From an uncultured Cycloclasticus sp. (lineage in GTDB: Bacteria > Pseudomonadota > Gammaproteobacteria > Methylococcales > Cycloclasticaceae): a stretch of 64,000 nt of DNA. The translations under genes were made by a program, and so were the position numbers. The notes beneath the pieces are model-generated. The model ran no database searches and was not told the origin of the DNA. It worked only from the letters and a program-made list of their open reading frames with translations. Positions 17,767 to 27,350 of this stretch are shown piece after piece; positions within the stretch are counted from its first letter, which is position 1; each line of letters opens with the position of its first letter. The DNA is taken from NCBI GenBank assembly GCA_913057515.1, contig CAJXOJ010000007.1, forward strand, positions 1-64,000, in the 5' to 3' direction.

Positions 17767-17778
17767 ATAGAGGCCGTT

Positions 17779-20700
17779 TTGAATTTTACCACTATCTTTG
17801 TTAAGCGCCCTGTTTTAGCTAGCGTTGTTAGCTTACTTATTTTTGTATTGGGTCTACGCTCGATAAACTCACTAGAAATACGCGAGTACCCAGAAACTAA
17901 GGATACCGTTATTTCCGTCAGCACTGCCTACCCTGGCGCCAGTAGCGAGCTCATCAAAGGTTTTATCACCACACCTTTACAACAAGCTATAGCGCAAGCA
18001 GAGGGAATTGACTATATTTTTGCCAGCAGCACACAAGGCCGCTCAACTATTGAAGCACACATGCGCCTTAATTATGACGCTAATGATGCCATTGCTGATA
18101 TTCAGGCTAAGGTTGCCAGTCAACGCAGCGTCCTTCCACAAGAAGCACTAGATCCTGTTATCACGTCTAAGACGGGGTCTACAACCTCTTTGATTTACCT
18201 GTCCTTCTTTAGCGACACGATGAAGGATACTCAAATAACTGATTATCTATTACGAGTCGTGCAGCCACAATTACAGTCTATTGAGGGCGTTGGTCAAGCT
18301 CAACTTTTAGGTACGACTGTCTATGCCATGCGAGTATGGTTAAAACCAAAAAAAATGGCTGGGTTAGGCATTACCGCAAATGACATTAATCAGGTCTTAC
18401 GCCAAAATAACTACCTCTCCAGTGTCGGCAAAACAAAAGGCTCCATGATCAGCATTGACTTGGGCGCCACAACGGATATTGCAAAAGAAGAAGACTTCTT
18501 AAAACTGGTGGTTGGCAAACATAACAATACGTTAATTCGTTTAGCTGATGTCGCTGATGTTGAACTAGGCGCCGAAGGTTACGATAGTGAAAACCTATAC
18601 AGTGGCAAACCTGCCGTTTATATAGCCATTGATCAATCCCCTGGCTCGAACCCTCTTAAAGTGGCGCAAAGAGTTCACACGGCAATGGAAGACATCAAAT
18701 TGTCATTGCCTGAAGCAATTAGCTTTTACATGCCCTATGATGCCAGTAAGTTTATTGATGACTCTATCAACGAGGTTGGCATGACTTTACTTGAAGCTCT
18801 CAGCATTGTTATTGTCGTCATTTTCCTTTCTCTCGGTTCAATGCGTGCCGCATTCATTCCAGCCATCACTGTTCCTTTATCACTGGTTGGCGCATCTTTC
18901 ATTATGCTGCTGTTTGGGTTTTCATTAAACCTCTTAACACTGCTTGCAATGATACTCGCTATTGGCCTAGTGGTAGATGATGCTATTGTGATGGTTGAAA
19001 ATATTCACCGGCACATTGATATGGGAAAGCCTCGTATTCAAGCCGCTATTGATGGTGCTAAAGAACTGAGCCTACCGATTATTGCGATGACAACAACCCT
19101 CATCGCTGTATACTTCCCCATTGGCTTTATGGATGGACTAGTCGGAACCTTATTTACTGAATTTGCTTTTTCCCTAGCCGCTGCCGTGCTCATCTCGGGT
19201 ATCGTTGCGCTTACCCTAGCCCCCATGCTGAGTGCTCGAATATTAAAAGGCTCTGCTGAAGCAGGTCGTTTTGAAAAATATGCTGAACACTTTTTTGAAA
19301 GACTGGCGGCAGGGTATAAAAAAATCATCCACCCTTTTCTATCAACACCCTCCATTCCCATTGCCTTTGCCCTCATTGTTCTTTTGAGTTTATACCCCAT
19401 GTATTTGCTCTCAAAAAAAGAGCTAGCACCGACCGAAGACAGAAATGTACTCATTGCTATTGGCACCGCTCCGCAAACTGCTACCGTGGACTTTATAAAA
19501 AAACAAGCTAAAAAACTACAAGACATCTTTGAAAGCCTCCCAGAATATGACCATAGTTTTGTTCTGCTAGGCTTAGGTGGTGATGCTAATAAACTTTTAG
19601 GTGGTTTCAAAATGGATCACCAGTCTACGCGTGATCGCACGCAAATGGAAATACAGCCTGAGCTTCAACAAAAAGTTGCAGCCATTACCGGTATTAGAAC
19701 CGCTGTGGTACAACGCCCTGGTTTACCCGGTGCGGGTGGAGGGCTCCCTGTCCAGTTTGTTGTTATTTCTGATGCTGACTATACGCAAATAAGTGACACT
19801 GCCGGTGAGCTCATTGGTAAAGCCATGCAAAGTGGTAAATTTATTTTTTTACAAAAAAGTATAGAGTTTGATCGACCAAAATCTAACCTAGTTATTAACA
19901 AAGACCGCGCTGCTGACTTAGGCATTAGCATGGAAGAAATAGGTCGCAACCTGTCAGGCTATTTCAGTGAAGGCTACGTTAACCGTTTTAGTATGCAAGG
20001 TCGAAGTTATAAAGTAATTCCCCAAGTGTCTGATATAAATCGTTCGGATATTGAAAAACTAAACGATATTTACTTGCGAACCTCTACTGGAAAACAAGTT
20101 CCCCTCAGCTCTATTGTTAGCATCTCTAACGAGGTAGAACCGAGCAAACGAACACAATTCCAACAACTCAACAGCTTGACCATTGAAGGCTTGCTGCGCC
20201 CTGGTGTAACCATGGCAGAAGGCTTAGGCTTCCTTGAACAAGAGGCTCAACAGTCTTTTCCAAAAGGATTTAAATGGGATTACACCGGTAGTTCTCGCCA
20301 ATATATGCAACAAGGTAGTGCACTGGTTCTGACCTTTTTTATGTCCTTACTGGTTATTTATTTAGTGCTTGCCGCTCAATTTGAAAGCTGGCGTGATCCA
20401 CTGATTATTTTGATCTCTGTGCCTTTATCTCTAGCCAGTGCAATGGCCTTTATTATGCTCGGAGCCGCTACGATGAATATATACACACAAGTTGGGCTCA
20501 TCACTTTAATTGGATTGGTCGCAAAAAATGGTATTTTAATTGTTGAGTTTGCTAATCAGTTACAAATTACCGAGAAACTATCTATTAGAGATGCCGTTGA
20601 AAAAGCAGCGACTGTTCGCCTAAGACCTATCTTAATGACAACCATATCAATGACGGTTGCCATGGTTCCTTTATTATTTGCATCGGGGCCGGGCGCGGTA

Positions 20701-20823
20701 AGCCGGTTTGATATTGGCCTAGTGATCGCCACAGGACTGGGTATAGGCACTTTATTTACTCTGTTTGTTGTTCCTGCATTTTATTTAGTAATGGCCCGAG
20801 ACCACTCTACTACGAGTCATTAG
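17779..20823 (+). CDS. RND-type multidrug/solute efflux permease
   Basis: The 1014-residue protein has the AcrB architecture: 12 membrane helices with two large periplasmic loops, and the proton-relay aspartates in TM4 (GLVVDDAIVMVENIHRH). The start is TTG at 17779 with AGAGG six bases upstream, 12 bases after the adaptor stop. The substrate cannot be inferred. Its 3' end overlaps the end of the convergent anti-sigma gene by 4 bases. Confidence 0.92.
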   Translation: MNFTTIFVKRPVLASVVSLLIFVLGLRSINSLEIREYPETKDTVISVSTAYPGASSELIKGFITTPLQQAIAQAEGIDYIFASSTQGRSTIEAHMRLNYDANDAIADIQAKVASQRSVLPQEALDPVITSKTGSTTSLIYLSFFSDTMKDTQITDYLLRVVQPQLQSIEGVGQAQLLGTTVYAMRVWLKPKKMAGLGITANDINQVLRQNNYLSSVGKTKGSMISIDLGATTDIAKEEDFLKLVVGKHNNTLIRLADVADVELGAEGYDSENLYSGKPAVYIAIDQSPGSNPLKVAQRVHTAMEDIKLSLPEAISFYMPYDASKFIDDSINEVGMTLLEALSIVIVVIFLSLGSMRAAFIPAITVPLSLVGASFIMLLFGFSLNLLTLLAMILAIGLVVDDAIVMVENIHRHIDMGKPRIQAAIDGAKELSLPIIAMTTTLIAVYFPIGFMDGLVGTLFTEFAFSLAAAVLISGIVALTLAPMLSARILKGSAEAGRFEKYAEHFFERLAAGYKKIIHPFLSTPSIPIAFALIVLLSLYPMYLLSKKELAPTEDRNVLIAIGTAPQTATVDFIKKQAKKLQDIFESLPEYDHSFVLLGLGGDANKLLGGFKMDHQSTRDRTQMEIQPELQQKVAAITGIRTAVVQRPGLPGAGGGLPVQFVVISDADYTQISDTAGELIGKAMQSGKFIFLQKSIEFDRPKSNLVINKDRAADLGISMEEIGRNLSGYFSEGYVNRFSMQGRSYKVIPQVSDINRSDIEKLNDIYLRTSTGKQVPLSSIVSISNEVEPSKRTQFQQLNSLTIEGLLRPGVTMAEGLGFLEQEAQQSFPKGFKWDYTGSSRQYMQQGSALVLTFFMSLLVIYLVLAAQFESWRDPLIILISVPLSLASAMAFIMLGAATMNIYTQVGLITLIGLVAKNGILIVEFANQLQITEKLSIRDAVEKAATVRLRPILMTTISMTVAMVPLLFASGPGAVSRFDIGLVIATGLGIGTLFTLFVVPAFYLVMARDHSTTSH

Positions 20824-21521
20824 AGCCACTCAATTACTTCATCAGCAAACTCTTGTGCCGGAATCTCAATTGTTGAGCCGCCCAGCACGGCAATTGAGCC
20901 ATTCTTAAGTGGTTTAACCCAACCGTGCAAACCCGCATACTGAAAAGGTAACGTTGCCCTCAAAGTAACTTCTGGCATATAAATAACCGTCACTGGCTGA
21001 TCGTGGTATTGGTACACCATATGTAAACCATAACTATCACCAATTGGGCACTTTTCTGCAAAGCTAATGTTGTCACCCAACATCACCCGAACGCCAAAGT
21101 CTTTACTCACTTTAATCAACTCTTGCTCGCTAAGCTGATGAGATGCTTTTGTCGACGAAACCCCATCGTGCGAAAAGTGCTCGTAAACCAATTGATCAAC
21201 CGGTAATACCGATAGTTGGTTTTGCGTTGGGTTAATAGCCACTATACCCACTGCTATCAGTACCGATGCAGCAAATGCTAGTGATGCTTTAGGGAAGGAC
21301 CAAAAAGGTAACTTTTGCGCTAACACATTCTCTCTTAATGAATGCCTTAATCCACTAGGTACTTCAGTATTTATCACCCCATTCAATTTTTGCTCAAACT
21401 GCTTTTCTTGTTCAACAAATAATTGACATTGCTGGCAAGATACTAGGTGTTCATTAGCCTCGACCGAAGTTTCAGTCGGGGCAACCGTATATTCAAATTT
21501 AAAGTCTTCACATTTCATCAA
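20820..21521 (-). CDS. Anti-sigma factor with zinc-binding HxxxCxxC motif (DUF3379-like)
   Basis: The 233-residue protein has the ZAS-type motif HLVSCQQC near residue 25-32, one membrane helix (SLAFAASVLIAVGIVAI, about 80-96) and a periplasmic domain of about 130 residues ending in a possible ligand-sensing fold. This is the layout of membrane anti-sigma factors. It overlaps the upstream ECF sigma gene by four bases (ATGA), which strongly supports pairing with it. The signal it senses is not apparent. Confidence 0.85.
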   Translation of the reverse strand: MMKCEDFKFEYTVAPTETSVEANEHLVSCQQCQLFVEQEKQFEQKLNGVINTEVPSGLRHSLRENVLAQKLPFWSFPKASLAFAASVLIAVGIVAINPTQNQLSVLPVDQLVYEHFSHDGVSSTKASHQLSEQELIKVSKDFGVRVMLGDNISFAEKCPIGDSYGLHMVYQYHDQPVTVIYMPEVTLRATLPFQYAGLHGWVKPLKNGSIAVLGGSTIEIPAQEFADEVIEWL

Positions 21522-22027
21522 TTACCTACCTGGCCTTCTTCAGGCCTTAAAACGTCTCTTAATTTTTGCTTTGCTCTAAATAAGCGCGTCATCGTCGCAC
21601 TTTTTGTAATACCGCATACCGATGCAATTTCTTCACAACTCAAGCCCGCAATAACTTGCAATAAAAGTGGCTCTTTATATTCATCGGCTAACTCATTCAG
21701 CGCTTGCTTTAATGCAAAGGCATCAGGGCTCGTATCATTATCGATGTCTCTTAAACTTAACATATCTAAATCCAAATCAACCATGTCAGGCCGGTATCGA
21801 ACATATTGACGAGCATGTTCATTACGTAAAATGGTCATTAACCATGCCTTACTCGATGAAGTATCACGCAGCTTATCTAGTGATTTCCAAGCACGCAGAC
21901 AGCTCTCCTGCACCAAGTCCTCAGCCATACTTTTATCTCGACACAACCAAAGTGCGTAACGAAAAAGTTCATCACTGTACACCAACACCAATCGCTCATA
22001 TTCTAGTTGTTTTTGTTTCTGCCGCAC
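21518..22027 (-). CDS. ECF-family RNA polymerase sigma factor
   Basis: The protein has sigma region 2 (ELFRYALWLCRDKSMAEDLV, QESCLRAWKSLDKL) and region 4 (LNELADEYKEPLLLQVIAG, CEEIASVCGITKSATMTRLF). I prefer the GTG at 22027 (169 residues), because AAGG lies seven bases upstream and a perfect TATAAT on the minus strand (22068-22073) would start transcription near 22061. The longer reading from TTG at 22060 would be almost leaderless. The gene overlaps the anti-sigma gene by four bases. Confidence 0.87.
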   Translation of the reverse strand: MRQKQKQLEYERLVLVYSDELFRYALWLCRDKSMAEDLVQESCLRAWKSLDKLRDTSSSKAWLMTILRNEHARQYVRYRPDMVDLDLDMLSLRDIDNDTSPDAFALKQALNELADEYKEPLLLQVIAGLSCEEIASVCGITKSATMTRLFRAKQKLRDVLRPEEGQVGN

Positions 22028-22355
22028 TATTAGACCTTGATAACTATTGCTATCTTTCAAGTTAAAAATTATAGACCTCGGTAGTCGTTACTATCTTACA
22101 GCTTAAAGGCTAAATTTCTATAAACCAGGACCTTGTTAGCTTAAGTTAGCAGACATTCTCTTACGCGCTTATTCTAGTACACCCAAAACAGGCATATAAG
22201 CAGCGCTACAAGAACTCTTGCAACCTAAGAAAATAGCCCATCAAAAAAACTAATTTACCTTATAAAATACTAATGCTTACTAAACCGAAATCCTTAGATC
22301 AAAAACACCTAATTTAATTAAAATTTAGGCCACAAGCCCTATAACTAAAGGATTC

Positions 22356-22567
22356 TTATTCACAAGACAAAATAAAGGCCTTATTCATTGCCATTTCACT
22401 GTAGAGCAATAATAAAAATAACACTTGCATTATCCAACTACTTGTTTAATAAGGATTATATAAAAATGGTTTATTTTGTTACAATTTAATGACAGCCTTT
22501 TTAAACAAGCACTTCCGAGCCTTATTAATAGATCATCCACAAAGTTATCCACAGAAAATGTGGATAA
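22356..22567. promoter_or_regulatory. DnaA-box cluster in the AT-rich gap upstream of priA
   Basis: The gap between the ECF sigma gene and priA is about 600 bases with no ORF of note. It contains three exact TTATNCACA boxes: TTATTCACA at 22356-22364, TTATCCACA at 22545-22553, and its reverse complement at 22559-22567. Near matches are TCATCCACA at 22533-22541 and TTATCCAAC at about 22429. The 22545/22559 pair forms an inverted repeat with a 5-base centre. The flanking DNA is very AT-rich. DnaA binding is inferred from the boxes only. Confidence 0.6.
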
Positions 22568-22665
22568 AATAAAAATCGCAATCAAGTCATTAAGTTAGCG
22601 TTTTCTTGTAGATTTTTTTAACATGTTCAGGCTAAATTAGCTCAATTAAACCTTGCACCCATTTG

Positions 22666-24867
22666 ATGCCGAAATTTTATTTAAATATCGCTGTCGATAC
22701 GCCTCTGTATCGTACTTTTGACTACCTTCCCACACAACAATCTAACCGAGCTGATTACCAACTAGGTCAGCGCGCTTTAGTTTCTTTTGGAAAAACACAA
22801 AAAGTAGGCGTTATTATTGGTATTTCATCGTCAACGACGCTTAAGCAAAAACAGCTTAAACCCATTACTCAGCTACTCGACTCCTCTACCCTTCTATCTG
22901 CGCTAGATATAAAGCTATTTGAATGGGCGGCCGATTATTATCACCACCCCATTGGTGAAGTGTTTTCACAAGCGTTACCCAAACAAATTCGAACAGGCCA
23001 CTCGCCCAGCATCAAGCTCAGACAATTGTACTGCTTATCAAACAGTGGCTTGGCGCTTGAAGAAAAGCAGTTAAAACGCTCCCCTAGACAGTCCTCTCTC
23101 TGGCATCTTTTAAATGACGCTGGCATGCCGCTTGACCTCGATTCCTTTTCATCACTTGATTGGGACTGGCGCGCGCCACTTAAAAGCATGATTGAAAAAG
23201 GCTGGGTAAGCATGTCGCAAGAAGACATCGCCTGCAATACCACTACAAAGGAACCAGACTTCAAACCCAATTCAGCCCAACAAGCTGCCATTAATTGCGT
23301 TTCTAAAGCACTGCAAGATTTCCAAGTGTTTCTATTAGATGGTGTTACAGGCAGTGGAAAAACTGAAGTCTATCTGCAACTTATTCAACGCGTGATTGAT
23401 TCAGGTAAGCAAGTACTTATTCTATTACCCGAAATCACGCTAACGCCACAATTAGCAGAGCGTTTCAAGCAACGGCTTGCTGCACAAATGGTCACCTCTC
23501 ACTCAGCGCTCAACGACACACAGCGCACTCAAGCTTGGTTGCGTTTTAAAAAAGGGTTTGCCAATATTTTACTAGGTACTCGATCAGCTGTTTTCACACC
23601 CATGCTCGAACCAGGGATGATTATTCTAGATGAAGAGCACGACACGTCATTCAAGCAACAAGAGGGGTTTCGATATTCAGCACGAGATATCGCCATCATG
23701 CGCGCAAGAGACTACAACATCCCTATTGTACTCGGTACAGCAACACCATCGCTAGAAAGCCTCTATAACGCACAACAAAGTCGTTTTACCCATTTACGCC
23801 TGCCTGAGCGAACTGCGGGCGCCTCTCACCCCGATATTCGGCTCATTGATTGCCGAAATCAAGTGCTCAATAATCATTTAAGCAAATCATTAATCAAAGC
23901 CATTACGAAAACACTCGAACGCAACGAACAAGTCATTTTATTTGTTAATCGACGAGGTTTTGCACCGGTGCTCATGTGTCACAGCTGTGGCTGGGTTGGA
24001 CAATGTCGTCGTTGTGATGCGCGCCTAGTGATTCATAAACAGGCTAATTTACTTCGTTGTCATCATTGCGGGCTTGAACATGCCATCCCAAACACTTGCC
24101 CATCTTGCCAGCAAGCCGAATTATTTCCTCTAGGACTTGGAACCGAACGCATTGAAGAAACACTAAGTTCGCTCTTTCCAAGCATCCCTATAAGCAGAAT
24201 AGACCGCGATAGCACACGGAAAAAAGATGCCATGCAATCGGTCATTGATAAAGTACACCAAGGTGGCGCGCAAATTTTAGTCGGCACCCAAATGCTAGCT
24301 AAGGGCCATCATTTTCCTAACGTGACGCTTGTTGGCATTGTAGACATTGATGCCGGACTTTTTAGTTGTGATTTCAGAGCCAGCGAACGTATGTCGCAAC
24401 TCATTACTCAAGTTGCTGGCCGCGCTGGACGAGAAGAAAAACTTGGACGCGTACTGATACAAACCCACCACCCAGAGCACCCCTTATTAAATACGCTTAT
24501 CGAACACGGTTATGCTCGATTTGCCAAAGACGCTTTACTTGAGAGGCAGCAAGCCCAGCTTCCACCGTATAACTGTCAAGCGCTGTTACGGGTCAACGCA
24601 ATTAACGAACAAGCCGTGCTAAGCTTTCTAAATGACTGCACACAAGCAATAGCGAACATCAATACGCAGTCCATTAATATTTTGGGCCCCGTACCCGCCC
24701 CTATGCTTAAACGAGCCGGGCGCTTTCGCTATCAGTTATTGATCGAATCCACTCAACGTAAACCACGCCACCAATTTTTAAAGCAACTATTACCTGAGCT
24801 AGAAAAACTAAAGTCATCACGTCAAGTCCGTTGGTCTATCGACATTGACCCTGTTGACCTGTTTTAA
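22666..24867 (+). CDS. priA: Primosomal replication restart helicase
   Basis: The 733-residue protein has the PriA layout: an N-terminal DNA-binding domain, Walker A GVTGSGKT (about 226-233), the DEEH box, and a zinc region with paired cysteines (CHSCGWVGQCRRCD and CHHCG, CPSCQ). The helicase C lobe carries QVAGRAGREEK. The ATG at 22666 is preferred over the TTG one codon upstream. PriA reloads the replisome at stalled forks. Its promoter region contains the DnaA-box cluster. Confidence 0.95.
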   Translation: MPKFYLNIAVDTPLYRTFDYLPTQQSNRADYQLGQRALVSFGKTQKVGVIIGISSSTTLKQKQLKPITQLLDSSTLLSALDIKLFEWAADYYHHPIGEVFSQALPKQIRTGHSPSIKLRQLYCLSNSGLALEEKQLKRSPRQSSLWHLLNDAGMPLDLDSFSSLDWDWRAPLKSMIEKGWVSMSQEDIACNTTTKEPDFKPNSAQQAAINCVSKALQDFQVFLLDGVTGSGKTEVYLQLIQRVIDSGKQVLILLPEITLTPQLAERFKQRLAAQMVTSHSALNDTQRTQAWLRFKKGFANILLGTRSAVFTPMLEPGMIILDEEHDTSFKQQEGFRYSARDIAIMRARDYNIPIVLGTATPSLESLYNAQQSRFTHLRLPERTAGASHPDIRLIDCRNQVLNNHLSKSLIKAITKTLERNEQVILFVNRRGFAPVLMCHSCGWVGQCRRCDARLVIHKQANLLRCHHCGLEHAIPNTCPSCQQAELFPLGLGTERIEETLSSLFPSIPISRIDRDSTRKKDAMQSVIDKVHQGGAQILVGTQMLAKGHHFPNVTLVGIVDIDAGLFSCDFRASERMSQLITQVAGRAGREEKLGRVLIQTHHPEHPLLNTLIEHGYARFAKDALLERQQAQLPPYNCQALLRVNAINEQAVLSFLNDCTQAIANINTQSINILGPVPAPMLKRAGRFRYQLLIESTQRKPRHQFLKQLLPELEKLKSSRQVRWSIDIDPVDLF

Positions 24868-24975
24868 CCACTACTTAGGCTTGCAAGTTTTACTTCACAG
24901 GCGATAATACACGTTGACTCCGATGTCAGGCATTTAACACCCCCTTCAGCGCAACAACTCGACCAATTATTAACT

Positions 24976-26733
24976 ATGAAAACACGCTTGGCCTCCTTGC
25001 TTCAGCAAGCCATTACTTCACTACAAGCTCAAGGTGAACTACCTGAAGAGTTAACACTCGACATTCAAATTGAACATACCCGTGATCCTTCCCATGGTGA
25101 TTACGCGAGCAATATCGCCATGATGTTGGCAAAGCCTGCCAAAAAAAATCCACGTCAAATAGCACAATCTATTATCGAGCAATTACCGAGTGATAATGAT
25201 GTCCTAGAAGTTAATATTGCAGGCCCAGGTTTTATTAATTTTTTTATCAACCCGCTCAGTCAACACGCAGTCATCGGCCATATTCTTCAACAGGGCATTC
25301 GCTTCGGAACATCCAATATTGCCAACGGCAAAAAAGTTCAGGTCGAATTCGTATCTGCCAATCCAACCGGCCCACTGCATGTAGGCCATGGACGAGGCGC
25401 GGCATACGGCGCTACTGTTTCCAACCTTCTCACTGCTATTGGTTACCAGGTACATCGCGAATATTACGTTAATGATGCTGGTCGCCAAATGGATATTCTT
25501 GCCACCAGCGTTTGGTTACGGTATTTAGAAAGTTGTGGTAAAACTATTGAGTTCCCAAGCAACGGTTACAAAGGTGCTTATATTTCTGACATCGCTAGCA
25601 GCCTTAAGAAAGCTCGTGGTGATGCATTCAACGCGAAAGCCAATGATGTTTTTAACAATATACCGGCTGATGAACCGGCGGGTGGCGATAAAGAAAAACA
25701 TATTGATGCACTGATCTCGCGCGCAAAAGAACTGCTAGGGCATGATCATTACCGTATTGTGTTTGATACAGCGTTGACATCCATTTTAGGGGACATTCGC
25801 TTAGACCTTGAAGACTTTGGTGTTCATTACGACGACTGGTTCTCAGAACGATCACTGATGGACAATGGTGCCATTGAGCGAGCCATTGAAAAGCTCAAAG
25901 CCTCTGGCTATATGTATCAAAAGGATGGCGCTTGGTGGTTTAAATCAACCGAGTTTGGCGATGAGAAAGACCGCGTTGTCGTCCGCGACAATGGCTTAAC
26001 CACCTACTTCGCCTCCGACATTGCCTATCATTTGCACACGCTCGAGCGTGGCTACGACATCATAGACATATGGGGTTCTGATCATCACGGCTACGTGCCA
26101 CGTGTTAAAGCGGCTTTACAAGCCATGGGCGCAGACCCAGAGCGAATGAAAGTATTACTGGTCCAGTTTGCTGTTTTGTATAAAGGCGGCGAAAAAATGC
26201 AAATGTCGACCCGCTCCGGCCAATTTGTAACACTTAGAGAATTACGTAAGGAAATTGGTTCCGATGCCGCACGTTATTTTTACGTGATGAGAAAAGCCGA
26301 ACAACACATGGATTTCGACCTTGATTTAGCAACATCACAATCAAACGAAAACCCTTTGTTTTATGTTCAATATGCTCATGCCCGGGTATGTAGCGTGATG
26401 CGTTTACTCACTGAGAAAGGCCTAAGCTACACCGAAGCAGATGGACTCAATAATTTAGATAAACTTACTCAATCACATGAAACTGCTTTAATTGACACCT
26501 TAAACCGTTACCCAGAAAAGCTCACCCAAGCCGCGCAGAATTTCGAGCCGCACCAACTCAACCACTATCTACGTGAGCTTTCTACTCAGTTTCATAGTTA
26601 CTATAATTCACATAAATTTATTGTTGATGATGCTCACCTGATGCAAGCACGACTGGTACTGATTAACGCAACCAAACAGGTACTATCGAATGGCTTAGGG
26701 CTACTAGGCGTTAACGCACCGGAGTCAATGTAG
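24976..26733 (+). CDS. argS: Arginyl-tRNA synthetase
   Basis: The 585-residue class I synthetase has the HIGH-type motif HVGH (135-138, in [13 protein letters not shown]) and a KMSKS-equivalent loop [10 protein letters not shown]. The C-terminal anticodon-binding helical domain contains [13 protein letters not shown]. The length and motifs are typical of bacterial ArgS. Its stop codon shares one base with the GTG start of the SPOR-domain gene, an argS-ftsN-like arrangement seen in many gammaproteobacteria. Confidence 0.95.
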   Translation: MKTRLASLLQQAITSLQAQGELPEELTLDIQIEHTRDPSHGDYASNIAMMLAKPAKKNPRQIAQSIIEQLPSDNDVLEVNIAGPGFINFFINPLSQHAVIGHILQQGIRFGTSNIANGKKVQVEFVSANPTGPLHVGHGRGAAYGATVSNLLTAIGYQVHREYYVNDAGRQMDILATSVWLRYLESCGKTIEFPSNGYKGAYISDIASSLKKARGDAFNAKANDVFNNIPADEPAGGDKEKHIDALISRAKELLGHDHYRIVFDTALTSILGDIRLDLEDFGVHYDDWFSERSLMDNGAIERAIEKLKASGYMYQKDGAWWFKSTEFGDEKDRVVVRDNGLTTYFASDIAYHLHTLERGYDIIDIWGSDHHGYVPRVKAALQAMGADPERMKVLLVQFAVLYKGGEKMQMSTRSGQFVTLRELRKEIGSDAARYFYVMRKAEQHMDFDLDLATSQSNENPLFYVQYAHARVCSVMRLLTEKGLSYTEADGLNNLDKLTQSHETALIDTLNRYPEKLTQAAQNFEPHQLNHYLRELSTQFHSYYNSHKFIVDDAHLMQARLVLINATKQVLSNGLGLLGVNAPESM

Positions 26734-27311
26734 TGCCCAGAGATTACAAAAATCGATTAAACCGTAATAACGCTCGTAAAAAGAAGAAGCCCATTCCCGG
26801 TTATTGGTGGTTGATTACTGGCTTACTCATTGGCGGTTTCGCAATGTTCTTATCCAATATAGAAGAGCCTTCTGGCGAGACCACTGCTACTATCAAAAAA
26901 CCGAGCATTCAAAACGAAGTTCGTGATGTAAAAAAGCCAACCATCACGGCAACAAAACCTATTGATAGCAAGCAACCACGTTTTGATTTTTATCAAATAC
27001 TGCCTGATATGGAAATTGTTATTCCAGAACATGAAATTGAAGAGCGGCGTCGACTAGAAGGCACAGGCAAAAGCAAGCCAGGTACTTTTATTATTCAAAT
27101 CGGCTCGTTTAGAAAACCAAGCCAAGCAGATACACTAAAAGCCCGTTTAGCCTTATTAGGCATTGAGTCGACGGTTCAAACGGTTAATCAAAGTGGGAGT
27201 ATTTGGCACCGTGTAAAATCGGGCCCCTACACCTCCTTTAGAATGGTGGATAAAATTCAAAACCGCCTACACCACAACAATATAGACAGTATTGCCATCA
27301 AGCTAAAATAG
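26733..27311 (+). CDS. SPOR-domain cell-division/peptidoglycan-binding protein (FtsN-like)
   Basis: The 192-residue protein has a short basic cytoplasmic tail, one membrane helix (YWWLITGLLIGGFAMFL, about 24-40), a linker, and a C-terminal SPOR domain (residues about 115-190: FIIQIGSFRKPSQADTLKAR, VKSGPYTSF). SPOR domains bind denuded septal glycan. The start is GTG at 26733, overlapping the argS stop by one base. The position after argS is the usual one for FtsN-like genes. Confidence 0.87.
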   Translation: MPRDYKNRLNRNNARKKKKPIPGYWWLITGLLIGGFAMFLSNIEEPSGETTATIKKPSIQNEVRDVKKPTITATKPIDSKQPRFDFYQILPDMEIVIPEHEIEERRRLEGTGKSKPGTFIIQIGSFRKPSQADTLKARLALLGIESTVQTVNQSGSIWHRVKSGPYTSFRMVDKIQNRLHHNNIDSIAIKLK

Positions 27312-27350
27312 CCTAATGCTAACCGGCGACACACAAATACATTCATCGCC

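Noticed and set aside
19038-19610. 190-codon ORF on the minus strand inside the RND permease
   Set aside because: It is antisense to a clearly conserved 1014-residue RND transporter, has no ribosome binding site and reads as low-complexity protein. It is a shadow frame.
22061-22662. Chromosomal origin of replication
   Set aside because: The DnaA boxes and AT-rich DNA are suggestive, but dnaA, dnaN or mnmG are not nearby. The ribosomal operons on both sides (rpmBG rightward, rplM-rpsI leftward) point towards the site rather than away from it. I see no strand-skew change by eye.
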